From assembly GCF_000003815.2 (NCBI RefSeq), contig NC_049989.1, forward strand, positions 18,321,999 through 18,383,687: a stretch of 61,689 bases of DNA. Direction: 5' to 3'. The translations under genes were made by a program, and so were the position numbers. This document shows positions 24,301 to 35,152 of the stretch, in pieces. The stretch's first letter is position 1. Every line of letters starts with the position of its first letter. Source of the DNA: Branchiostoma floridae. Taxonomy: Eukaryota; Chordata; Leptocardii; Amphioxiformes; Branchiostomatidae. The notes under the pieces are model-generated. The model saw only the letters and a program-made list of their open reading frames with translations, did no database searches and had not been told where the DNA came from.

Positions 24301-24930
24301 TACCATCTTTCCACTATGGCGGCGCTCTCACCGCGCTCTCTCAGCGACCTCAAATTGGTAAGAGTGCGGTGAGAGCGCGGTGGGATCGCCATGATCGTCA
24401 TGGTATCGCACAGAGAGTGCGTTGGGAGCGCCATGGTCGCCGAGGTCGCCATCACCTCCGCGACTGTTTTGAACGGGTCAAGACAGTCGCCAAGAGGCCA
24501 TCTAACGATGAGAAAAAAGAGAGAGCGACAAAAGAACGCTGGGAAGGGGACTTTACACGACTGTTTTCACTTCACTCAGGTGAAAACAGGTACCTAGCTT
24601 GGGTTAGGGCTGTCCCTCGTATAGGACGTTAAGTGGAAGTTCCATTAATGGAGAAAGCCACACCTCGGGCACGTTAAAGAACTCACCGCAATTATCGGAA
24701 AGAGTAGGGGTCCTTCCCGGTGTGAGTGGTTCAAAACATACCGTTCTATGGCTGCACCTGGGACAATTTCTGTCGTATTAAGGTCGGCTGAGTTAGCGCT
24801 GAATGGCAGTCGGTCCAGACCCTTGCGATGAAGTGCCGTCTAGTGATAGCTTATTGCAAGTCAGCCCCTGGCTGCGAAGACACCCAGTCAGCCCACCCAT
24901 AGCAACATAACATCAGTAAACTGTTTCCTC
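24300..24930 (+). repeat. SINE-like composite block (copy between B and C)
   Basis: Uninterrupted copy of 13985-14800. It lacks both the retroposed 176-bp segment (empty site 24813-24824) and the LINE (empty site 24931-24935). The 3' part contains TCAGCCCCTGGCTGC, a word also present in the 3' UTR of the LINE at 14806-16236 in the sense direction. Confidence 0.55.
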
Positions 24931-24935
24931 AGGTC

Positions 24936-27006
24936 TTCCGTCCTCTCTTGATTGTACTGAAAGATACTGTGTCATGGTAATAATTGGTATAGAGGTAGAC
25001 CTGCTTTGACTCTGGTGACGTCATGACTTAATATGAGGTAATTATGACGCTATTAAGGTGATTTTATTGGCTATAACCGTCTTGATAGGGAATCCAAACT
25101 ACGCCCATTAAGATACCAAACGAAAAGGTAACAAAACAGCTGCCATATTTATATCAAAGTCTGCTAAGACTTCTGTTGTAAATGGCAACCAGATGACTGT
25201 TAATGTATCGTCAGAAAATGACGTAAAACGTATTTTAGCTGTTCTTTGGGAACCCTCATCTTAATCGGCATTCTTAAATATTTTGATATGCGATATTTTC
25301 GACATATAACGCCAAAATACAATGAAAACGGACTGCAAGCGTTCAAAGGGATGTTTTGGTAAAAAATAAATACAAAGTAGTGACATAATTCAAGTGATAA
25401 TAGCCCTGTTATCATTTCACTTACGGGAGGCAATAATCAGCTAGACAAAGTTAAACTAGTTTGAACAACTGTTTATTCATTATTGAAAGAAAGCCATGTT
25501 CGAAAACAAACAAGCATTGATTATACTTTTTTAAAAGTTGAAATGTCGCATAATAATGAGCCGTTAGATACACATTCGTACAACGTATTTTCGGTCACGA
25601 AGCAATATAATCAAATCATAACTGTTACATTAATCAAATCAACCTTACAATCGTCTCCTAATGATGAAATTAATACTGAAGGCCCATAGAAAATTTGATT
25701 GAAGGACTGTTTCCATATAAAAGAGTTGAACCGTGTTGTTTTCTACTTTACCCTTACATGTGTACTATTGAGTATTGCAAACATTCAGTTGCCTCGAATG
25801 CCGTATATGGCATTTCAGAAGGAGTGTCTTGTTGACACGATTTGTCTAACCGTCTAACTGCTTAGTCAAGTTCTAAGTTCTTAGTCAGGACTTGTCTTCA
25901 GAAAACGAACACAGATCTTTCTGATACTCTGCAACTCCAAGAAATATAATCACGAGCATTTACATGTGCAATAAAATGTAATAAACACATATTCAAAGTC
26001 CTCGACACTACGCTACCACAATGTCTGTGTACAAGGCATTTTAAGCGGACTCGACACGTAACGTTACTTTCCTCCAACTTGCAAATATTTTTCACTGCTA
26101 AAAATGCATTTTCTTACTTTCATCCTTCTTCTCGTACACAGAAAATTCTCTTGAAGGAAGGAAACTTTGTATTTAAGAAAAAAAATTGTAAACGAGTTAA
26201 AAAAGAATTTTTTTTCACAGAATTACTAAGTAAGATTACTCTTTTACAATTGTAATATGTTCTTAAACATGACAAAAATATAAACTTGCTTGACAGGGAA
26301 AACAAGAAATTTAGCCTTGAATGTCTATAAATTCTTGAGAGTGAACATCTTTTTGAGAAAAGGGTGCTTTAAAAGAATGAGAAATTGTTCCTTTTGAGAA
26401 TTCCCATTGTCTTTCTTGTCAATCCTTGAATGTACAAAATTGCACGAATATTGCTTTAGAACATCAAGTCAATAGTGGAATACTGTCTTTTACCTCAATT
26501 TTCAGCCGATGTAAATATCTCACAACAGTTCATCCTCGACGTTTCCAATCTGAAGACTCTGCAAATTTGTACTCTTAATTAATCACTACTCATAAATAAG
26601 AAGTCCAACTTGACAATAGCAGATGTATAATTTTACACTAGAAGGCTGCACGGATGCCTAACTTTATTTTGACGGAATGACTCTATATAAGTTGTAAACC
26701 CACAATATTCAGGGCATGAATGTGCATTAAATAATCTCTGCATAACCACAATAGCATGAAATTTATCTACGCTCCTTGATCTGCGTTGGGTAGAACTAGA
26801 AATGTAGCACAGAGCTAATTATTCGTTCCAGCACAACAAATAAGAACATATGTTTTTTATAGACCCAGTGCAGATATCTTCAGAGTGGCCAATAGCTTAC
26901 TTAACGTCACTTGTTTATGCACATATGCACACGGATTCAGCAATTGGGTTGGAACACAGTATTATCTGTGTTTTCTACTATAAAAATTGTTCAATCAATC
27001 AAATCA
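24936..27006. other. 3' flank of gene C
   Basis: Collinear with the gene B 3' flank but without its 1.1-kb insertion. It holds a putative poly(A) signal at 26663-26668 and no recognisable gene. Confidence 0.6.
26663..26668 (-). promoter_or_regulatory. Putative poly(A) signal of gene C
   Basis: AATAAA on the minus strand in the same context as in the other family members. Confidence 0.45.
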
Positions 27007-30000
27007 TTAAATTGGTTTCTCGCAAACGCAGGGTTTGAGAGTGCCGCATCGGGCGTCATTCCACTGCCCCGTGTACCTCATCTCCTCCCAAAATGCATTT
27101 CTGCCGGTCTGTGTAAACGATACAGCAAGTATTAGCATGGATGTCAATCTGTGTTGGTAGAATTCATTGTAGAAAAATCCTAACACTTTTACATCCAACA
27201 CTGGAATTAACACCACAGGGACTTATTGGACGTTGAAGGGGGAGGAGGGGATCATAAGTATAAAAGTGGTGTGTTTCCGACGTCACTGCTGGAGATAAAA
27301 GGACCATTCATTCTGTGAACAAGGTCGACGAAAATTTAGAGGGGTAAGTTCCTATAGTGTTAATTCCAGTGTTGGATGTAAAGTGCTAGCATTTTGCTAT
27401 AATGATACAGCAATTATTTCATCAGGACGACTATATTTTCCACAATCAAGCACAAATCTGTTAGCAGATTAGTAAAATAGACAAAACAGAATATATTGAT
27501 TTTAATTTATTGAAAGATATAATCACAGGGCGTGATTGCAACACACTCAAGCATGTAGTTTATGTTCATGTCATTAAAGTAAAGGGCATTACAAAAATAC
27601 ATTAAAACAAATACAGAGCAAAGCGCAATCATAACAAAGGATTGTAAGATAAAATACACTACTACTGTTGCAAAATTCACATGGAATGTCAGAAAAATGA
27701 CATTTATAAACTTGTACATTGCTACCAATCATACTGGATGGAATAGTGGTTATTCAAATCGTTTGGTTTCTTTTATGAATACTGTCAAAGTTTAGCGTTG
27801 TGTGAAACTGACACAAAACAGGAACCTCTACTAAAGCAGCAAATGAACTTGTACATTGTCAGGAAGATCGTTGAGGTTTTTGACAAATCCTACCAGTTTT
27901 TCTGACTTAACCTTGTTCGACGTGCTAATATTTAAAGTTACGTTATTAAACAAGAGAGGGAAGAAGCACACACATTGTAGTACATGGATCCGCAATTCTC
28001 TCCCTGGAAAAACGAGTAGAACATACTGTTGTTCGGCTCACCCTGAGCCCAGTTGGTGTAGCCAATACGTGACCCATCTGTCCACTTCCATTGTCCAGAT
28101 TCTTTATGAAGACCAAGCCAGAGGGACGGAAACCTCCCGGACTCCTTACCATGTGCTGCAGTAAAAAAAAAAAAAAGGGAGTTTTGCAAAGATATTTTGC
28201 TACCCCAGTCGACTCTTCTTTTTTAGTTACGGGGATGAACGCTTTTGTCTTTGGTGCTCTATTCTGACATTGACCATGACTATACTATACTATTGAATGA
28301 CTATAGGAAATTCAAGGACAGAACCCGGTCAGGCCAAGGCTTAAGGAAAGACAGCGTCCCAACGTCCTTATTACCCACCATTCGAGATGAGATCCGCAAT
28401 GAAGTTGTTCTCGCCACGGTCCTTGATAGAGGCAAGAATTGCGCCGTGTTGTTTACATCGTGATCTCGCTGCAGACCAGTTGACTTCGTCTGCCATTGAC
28501 TAGGAGCAGTGGTTGTTGTATTTGTGCCACCCATTCTGACATTGTGGGGCTGTAGAAGAAACGGCAGTGAGATGGTTATATCCCATCATGAGATGTGATT
28601 ACCACACCTCCTTTACATCCACAGTCAGAACTAATATTAAAATCCATGCAGTTTGTGAGAAAGAAATATAGCAAAAAAAAAATGAAAATAAGGAGTATAG
28701 AGTTTGATGACCCAACAAAATGAACTCACCTTGTTGACAATTCTGTCCATTCCATCCAGGCTCGCAGGTACATTTGTATCCACCATCTTGGTTCACACAG
28801 CGTCCGTTCTGACATGGCATCTTGGCACATCCATCGATGTCTGTGTAATAGAAAATAAACTCTGTCAGAGTTTCAATTGACACGCAATTGGAAACGGTTG
28901 GATGTCGGCATTAGTTTGGCCGAAAGTGTCCATTTTTAGCTCGTCGACACGTATACCGAGCTCAATTTTTGATTGGTGTCGGGGACCTAAAGGAATTACT
29001 GTGCACATTTCTTCCTCTTTATCATTTTATCAACTGACCTGTGGTTGACATAGCTATGATGGTTGTTGGCATTGTCTGGCTGTTGGTAACAGCACTTGGG
29101 GATGGTCCTGTCCATATCAATCCCGGTGGTGACGAGAGTGGAGTCAGATGGGCAAGCTTCGTGCGGTTAACCTTGTAGAACGTTGTCTCCCAAGGAGCAA
29201 CAGACTTTTGTAGCCTCTCCCCGATGACCAAGCGATTCTTTGAAACATGTCCCTCCTGTTTAAACACATGATCAATTTTAGAACCCCAACAGGAGGTAAT
29301 AAAGTCCTCACGCTGCTAGTTTAGTAAGGGTTGGCGGGAAGTTCCGTCCAGTCCAAATGGCGGGGAAATGTTGTGCATGCAGAAGCTTTCCCCATCCCCT
29401 AACCACACTCGACATTTTTTTTCTGCAGCCAGGACTGGACCGTTCCCCCAACCCGTTTAGAAATTCATGTCATATTGCATATATTTAGTTTTATCACAAA
29501 TAACTTCAGTCATGATGTAAAAATACTGGTTGGCTTACTTTGCGGTTAGGATCAAGACTTAGAGTAAGGCCTATAGCAATGACAACTGCTCCAATCACAG
29601 CCAAGCCGCAACTCAGCAGAATCCAGCAGACATCGCTAGATTTCATCTTGCTCCACATCCCCATGGCACGATCTGAGATTTGATAAGTAAAAAATCATAA
29701 CCTTCTTTATATCATACCTGTGACCCGAAAACGTTTGATACAGGCGTACCGGGCCGTGTGATAAATATAGAATACAACACGGTGTATTCCGTATCACCCA
29801 AGGTATCATGTGGAGCATTTTGTGGCTCTCAGGGTGTTTTGGGGACCGGCCGGGCCCCCCGTCTGAATTTAAGTCGGACTTAAAATTAACCCTGGACCCG
29901 GTAATACATAGTGGCGATGACCTTCCCGTGGGAAACACTGAGGAATACCCCCCGGTATCCGGCAGTCCACCGGGACAAATTTGTGGCTTCCGAGTTCGGA

Positions 30001-30708
30001 GCCCGGTGGGGACTACATTCCTGACTGGCACCGGTGTAACTGGGACCTAAGCCTTCTTAACAAGTCAAAACAAATAGTTTCTGTATACTATTATACAATC
30101 GCTAACATTTTATCTTGGGATCAGCACAACGATCATGGCATAAATGTATGACACCATGCAATACCTTTTGCAACATTATCCTGGGTATTTAAGAAAGGCC
30201 ATAAGCAAAAGAAGCAAAATCGTTTCATCAAATTTACCTTGGCTGTATGTTTTCATAACTTCTATATAACCAAGGACGTGATATAGCCAACACTAGAAAA
30301 CAACTTTTTTCTATGCCCCAAAATACTGGTACACATTTTTGATCTGAACGTTGCCCCAAATCCCATAAAACCAATTCTGTGAGGAAACTGAGATGCCTCC
30401 ATATTTATACATATTAACTACGTGTGCTGTGGACAAAATATGCACCATTTTTCAGCTATGCCGCTGGACTTTTACCCGGACGTACCTCTGTAGCTTACAC
30501 GAGGTGTCTCGGCATCTTCATCTCCGCGGCCGTCGGTACCCTCCGGTGTGTTGGGAGTATCGGAGCCTGACTCTGCATTATCTTCTGGCCCAGACACCGT
30601 TACCTGCTCTCCTGACGCAAGATTGCGAGGCGGTGGTAGCGGAGGCGCGGGGCGCGTCAACCCAGGCCCCAACCTTTCTGCCGGCTGATTTACGTCGCTT
30701 TCTGTCAT
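27007..30708 (-). pseudogene. Gene C: EGF/C-type lectin relative with nonsense codon in the CTLD
   Basis: Exons on the minus strand: 30708-30486 (tail, ATG present), 29672-29539 (helix), 29255-29039 (stalk), 28840-28730 (EGF), 28549-28379, 28155-27974 and 27108-27007 (CTLD). In the first CTLD exon the gene B codons for Tyr-Lys-Ser read TCC TAG TCA here, an in-frame stop at 28502-28500. Two other changes stand out. The usual exon 2 donor CC|GTAAGT reads CTCTAAGT, while a donor 24 nt further (AAA|GTAAGC) is in phase 0 thanks to an 8-bp deletion. The last base before the CTLD exon 2 donor is T instead of G. A product would be a membrane protein with tail, stalk and EGF but a truncated lectin domain. 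It is either a young pseudogene or a lectin-less isoform. Confidence 0.75.
29705..30060. repeat. Insertion in intron 1 of gene C, unclassified repeat
   Basis: Absent from introns of A, B and E. It begins near CATACCTGTGACCCGAAAACG and contains AATACAACACGGTGTATTCC followed by CGTATCACCC. The same words recur at 31676-31740 and, in reverse complement, at 32150-32262. No coding capacity is seen; it is probably a dispersed element. Confidence 0.5.
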
Positions 30709-32340
30709 TTCTAGAAGCCGACAAAATAGGCAACAGAAAGTAAAATAATAGCTGTTCCCTTTTCTCCCACAGGCCCAGGATAGTCTCTTATAGCTTACTG
30801 CCTGTCTTTTCAGCCAGCCTTTCTAGTTTTCGCCGTGAGCGATGTATTTGGAACCGATCCCGTGAACATTCCCCGGTAGGCGTTTATTAACTGAGTGGGC
30901 GGACAACACTCTTAGCACCGTAGATATAGCGGCGAGCTCACGGTTGAACTATACAGTCGAACCCGCTTAATTATAATCAGTCGCTGCACACCCACGCCTA
31001 CTCATAAACAAAGAAATTGCATTCAACAAAAACTAGACGGCACAAACTTTATCTACGTATACCATGCGAGCTACATGTACATATAATTCACACAGGTATC
31101 ACAGGTGTTCATCTGGATACGATTCGTATCTTTTTAGTTTGTTGGAAGATTCGCTAGTACACGTTCAGCAGGAAGAGCTAGCATAGAGATACCATGTGTA
31201 TCTCCTACGAAATGGTCGTAGAATAAACCAGAAATACCTCATTAGTTCGCCGCAATGTTCACAACAAACATCGATCGTTGGTCTCATGTGATTTGGTGAC
31301 AAGAGAAAACTGGACAATAGTTCTGCCAGTCCGTGCTGATTTATTGCTGTGTTACATCACAAGAGGATATTCATAGAAAGACTACTAGTAGTATTCCAGA
31401 CAAAACAGGCTTGAGAAAACATTAAACAGTCCTATGAATATAACAATCGCATGAATGAGTTCAAGTCGTTTAAAGAGTACTGACGGCATGTAAAACGTCA
31501 TGTGCCAGACCAATTACTGCACAACATTCGTTGTCATTTTGTTGTGAACCTTACTTTATAAACCAGCGAGAGAAATGTTGTCTTTGATTTTATACAAGAG
31601 ATGTTCCCTAATCTCATCTACTTGAAAAGCACTTAAAAAGCGAGAAGACGTTGAACCTGTGCATACTGGTATTTATATCATACCTGTGACGCGAAAACGT
31701 TCGATACAGGTGTTCCGGACCGCGTGATAAAAAGCCGTATCACACAGGCTTCGAAGTTGTATCACACAGGCTTCCATGGAATAATTCGAACATACTCTGA
31801 ACACGCCGAGTGTGGCGCGGTCAAAAATTCGAATACCTGATTCGGATGTTGGAACATTGCTGTAGCAGCAATTTTTGTTCGAGACCACCAAATATTTTCA
31901 TGATCAACGTCTGGCACATTTCTAATCGAAATATTTGTTTTCTCAGGTTGACATGATATAAATAAAGGTCGGCTCCCACTGCACTCGCGTCACGCTTGCG
32001 TCGCTTCGGGGTTCGTTCATTGTGTCACTGTTGTGTTATTTTCGCCGATTTTCTGTTGCGCTCCCACTGACAGGGGTCACTGTTGCGTTTCTAGACTAAA
32101 TGGACAGGTTACCGGAAGTCGCAGCGTTGTCAATGTATGAAAAATCACTGTATTCTGTATTCTGTATTCGGTGTATTCTGTATCACCCTCAATCCCAGCC
32201 CTCCCGCGGGTCGGGCTGATACCTCGGGTGATACGGAATACCCCGTGTTGTATTTCATGTGTATTAGTCTCTGAAGATGTAGTAAGATACCGTTTTCTTA
32301 CATCAAAAATTCATCAGAATGCCCTGTACTTAGCCTGTTA
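30709..32340. other. Upstream module of gene C with repeat insertions
   Basis: Family upstream module (30770-31660), then an insertion of about 590 bp (about 31676-32262) related to 29705-30060 that ends in a foldback around 32165-32255. Within it, 31965-32090 holds a diverged piece of the MITE at 32341-32586 (CTCCCACTGCACTCGCGTCA). The ~178-bp foldback present upstream of A, B and Z is absent here. No gene is seen. Confidence 0.55.
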
Positions 32341-32586
32341 AGGTGGTATCTCACTGCACTTGTGGCAAGCTTGTGTCACTGCGGGGTTCGTTCACTGTGT
32401 CACTGTTTTGTTATTTTCTCCGATTTTTTATAATTTAGATATTGCGTAATACGTAAAAGTATGACTTAGAAGACGACAAAATACACAAAAAGTAAGAAAA
32501 TTCGTTCTTTATCTCTGAAATTCGTTGAGTATCATTCGAACCCCGCAGTGACGCAAGCGTGACGCAAGTGCAGTGAGAGTCCACCT
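32341..32586. mobile_element. MITE with TTA target duplication (Harbinger-like)
   Basis: 246 bp with inverted ends of about 50 bp (AGGTGGTATCTCACTGCACT at the left, AGTGCAGTGAGAGTCCACCT at the right). TTA flanks it at 32338-32340 and 32587-32589. Upstream of gene B the matching site has a single TTA (24181-24183) followed by the same GAGCACA, so this is a clean filled/empty pair. The 3-bp TTA duplication and palindromic structure suggest PIF/Harbinger. Confidence 0.85.
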
Positions 32587-32711
32587 TTAGAGCACAGATG
32601 TACAATGAAGGTGCTTCATTTATGCATCCATTCATTCATATCTAATCTGCTGTGAAAGCAAAAGTCAGTGTGGGAGATTTACTTCGGTAAGAGAGGAAGC
32701 ACGTCGGTGTG

Positions 32712-33112
32712 GAGTTGTTCACAGAAATTCACTGACAACACAATTAGTAAACATACTGAGTTACTAGTATATCGATACTATAAGCAATGTAGAAGTTTCC
32801 AATGTATTGAATATTCCGAGGCTATCTAGTCTTTTGAAATGTCATTGCACGAAATGACCTCGAATCCTGGCGAATACAGGAGGATCCGACAAGGGATTCG
32901 TAAGAACCAAACATCAGAAACGATTATCCGACAAAATCACTGAAATGAGAACATCAGAAGTAGATGGGCAAAAGGACACATTTCAAAAGCCTCGGAATAT
33001 TCAATATTTTGGAAACTTCTACATTGCTTATAGTACTTATTGTATCGGTGTAACTCAGTATGTTAACTGCTTGTGTTGACAGGTGAATTTCTGTTAACTA
33101 CTCTACACCGAT
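32712..33112. repeat. Large foldback at the C/D head-to-head axis
   Basis: Inverted arms of about 135 bp (about 32712-32848 and 32979-33112), sharing words such as CATACTGAGTTA, AAGCAATGTAGAAG and TGAATATTCCGAGGC, enclose about 130 bp. The conserved upstream word of the family lies on both outer sides (about 32652 and, reversed, 33300-33350), so this is close to the symmetry axis between genes C and D. Confidence 0.7.
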
Positions 33113-35152
33113 GTCTGTCTTAGTCTCTATACGCTGGCTATTATAGGGAGAGTTGGTCGGCCGCGCAGCCGGAAGAGGAACATTAACCTCAGCGTTGACT
33201 GTCTCTCCTAGCCAATTTCCCGATTTTATGCCGAATTCTACTATCCCCATACGCCCGTAGAACGGCCTGATGGAGGCCAGTGTTGTCTCACTTACCGAAG
33301 CCACCTCTTTGCCGAAGCAAACCCCTCAAACTAACTTTTGCTTTTTCGACCACGAAAGAAAAGAGCCACTTAATTCCTTCCAAATTTCCCCGTGTTTACA
33401 GACAAAAGGAAAACTACATTCCTCCTAACACCATAGAGCCTACACATTATAGAAAAGGTGGGATCCTTCGTCTTCCACCGTCTCAGGAAAGGAAGTTGAA
33501 CCCAACAAGTTACAGTTTAGACTTAGCTTTTAGACTAGAGTAGACACATTCTATACTAGTTCTAAACTATTTGTTTGTCCCCTTTCATGTTAACTGCATT
33601 TAGCCCTCCGGCCGTAATTTGCGATAAACTATTGCTTTTACGGCAGATATGTACAATGTATTAATGGATGTATAAATGAAGAACCTTCATTTGCGCTCTA
33701 ACAAGTTAGGCACAGGTCGTACTGATGATTATGTACGAAAATGGTATCCTACTACATTTTCAGAGACTAATACATACCAGTATGTACAGGTTCAACTTCT
33801 TCTCGCTTTTTAAGGCAGAATATGAATTTTCCGTGCTATTCAAGTACGGACAATTAGGGAACATATCTCGTAACGTTGTAATATCGAAGGAAACATTTTC
33901 AGTCGCGTTGGTGTATAAAGTACGGTTGTGAGCTGACAATCAATATGAAACTTGGCGTAGCAATGGGTTGCGTAATTGGTCTGGCACATGAAGTTTTACA
34001 TGACGTTACGCAGAGGTAAGAACTCTTTAAATAACTAATTCATGCAATTGTGTATATTCATAGGACCGTTTAACTCATTTCAAGCCTGTTTTTCCTGGAA
34101 TAGGCTCTCTGTGTATAATCCCGTGTGATACCATAGCACAGCAATAGATAAGCACGGACTGGCAAAACAATTGTTCAGTTTTCTTCTCCTGGCTGTCAGC
34201 TGTCTACAGGAAGACAAAAGTGAGTCGTCAAATCGCATGCGACCAACGATGTTTGTTGTGAGCGTTGTGGCGAACTAATAAGGTATTTTTGGCTTATTTT
34301 GTGGCCATTTCGTTCTGTAAGAAGCCGCCGCACATGTACTAGCGTATTTTCCTACTAACTTAAAGATACGAGTCGTGTCCAGATTCATTTGAACGGCAGT
34401 GATACCTATAAGCCGATCAAGAAAAATTGACTTTGTGTGTACATGTAGATTGCATGGTAGATAAAGTTCGCGCCGTCTAGGTTTTGCTGAATGCAATTCG
34501 TTTGTATATGAGTTGGGGCTGGGTGTGTAGCGACTAATTGGCGGGTTCGACTGTACAGTTCGTGAGGTCGCCACAACATCTACGGTGCTAAGGGCGTTGC
34601 TCGCCCGCCCAGTTAATAAGCGCAGGCCGGGGAATTTTTACGGGATCGGTCCCAAATACATCGCTCAAGGTAAAAAATAGAACGGCTGGCTGAAAAGTCA
34701 GTGACTATGCTGAGCCTGTGGGAGAAAAGAGAGCATTTTAATTTCTTTTGCCTATTTTCGCTACCGTCCGCTCCGGAGCTAGACCGTGCGGTCCAAAGCT
34801 GGATCGCGCGCTCCGGAGCTAGAATAGTGAGCTCCGGAGCTGCACTTTTACGGAGGTGTAGATTGTATTTGATAAAAGCCTGGGACTCTATGTTGGCTTT
34901 CAAATCTGATGTTGTCTACGTGCTTAATCAAGTATTTGCTAGTTGATTTGGCTGTTTAGAATGTACCGTATTATGAGTGTGATCAATAGTATCGACAAAT
35001 GTATGGACCCCCACTTTGAAGTAGCTTTGGTTTGTTTTTCTGTGAATTTACTAGGCTTTAGATTCATGTTATCGTCGTTTTTGCCACTTGTGAGAGTGTG
35101 TTTGCATCCTCTTTGAGAGGGGAAATATCTTGGTCACTGTTGGCTACTAGAA
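33113..35152. other. Upstream module of gene D
   Basis: Reverse-oriented family module (33300-35140). The extra DNA at 33113-33560 contains open frames on both strands (68 codons minus, 87 codons plus) without a recognisable domain; it could be a transposon fragment. The motif array at 34765-34845 lies about 310-390 bp before the gene D start. Confidence 0.5.
34765..34845. promoter_or_regulatory. Array of AGCTCCGGAGCT-like palindromic words upstream of gene D
   Basis: Four spaced copies of a near-palindrome around CTCCGGAGCT (one diverged to GGTCCAAAGCT) at spacings of about 20-26 bp. Upstream of Z there are three diverged copies (2135-2205), upstream of E two (44365-44400) and upstream of A one (about 12650). 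They lie at similar distances from exon 1. A regulatory role is inference only. Confidence 0.4.

Noticed and set aside
33098-33304. 68-codon minus-strand frame starting MASVSETTL
   Set aside because: No domain recognised and no second copy in the window; too short to separate from chance or a transposon scrap.
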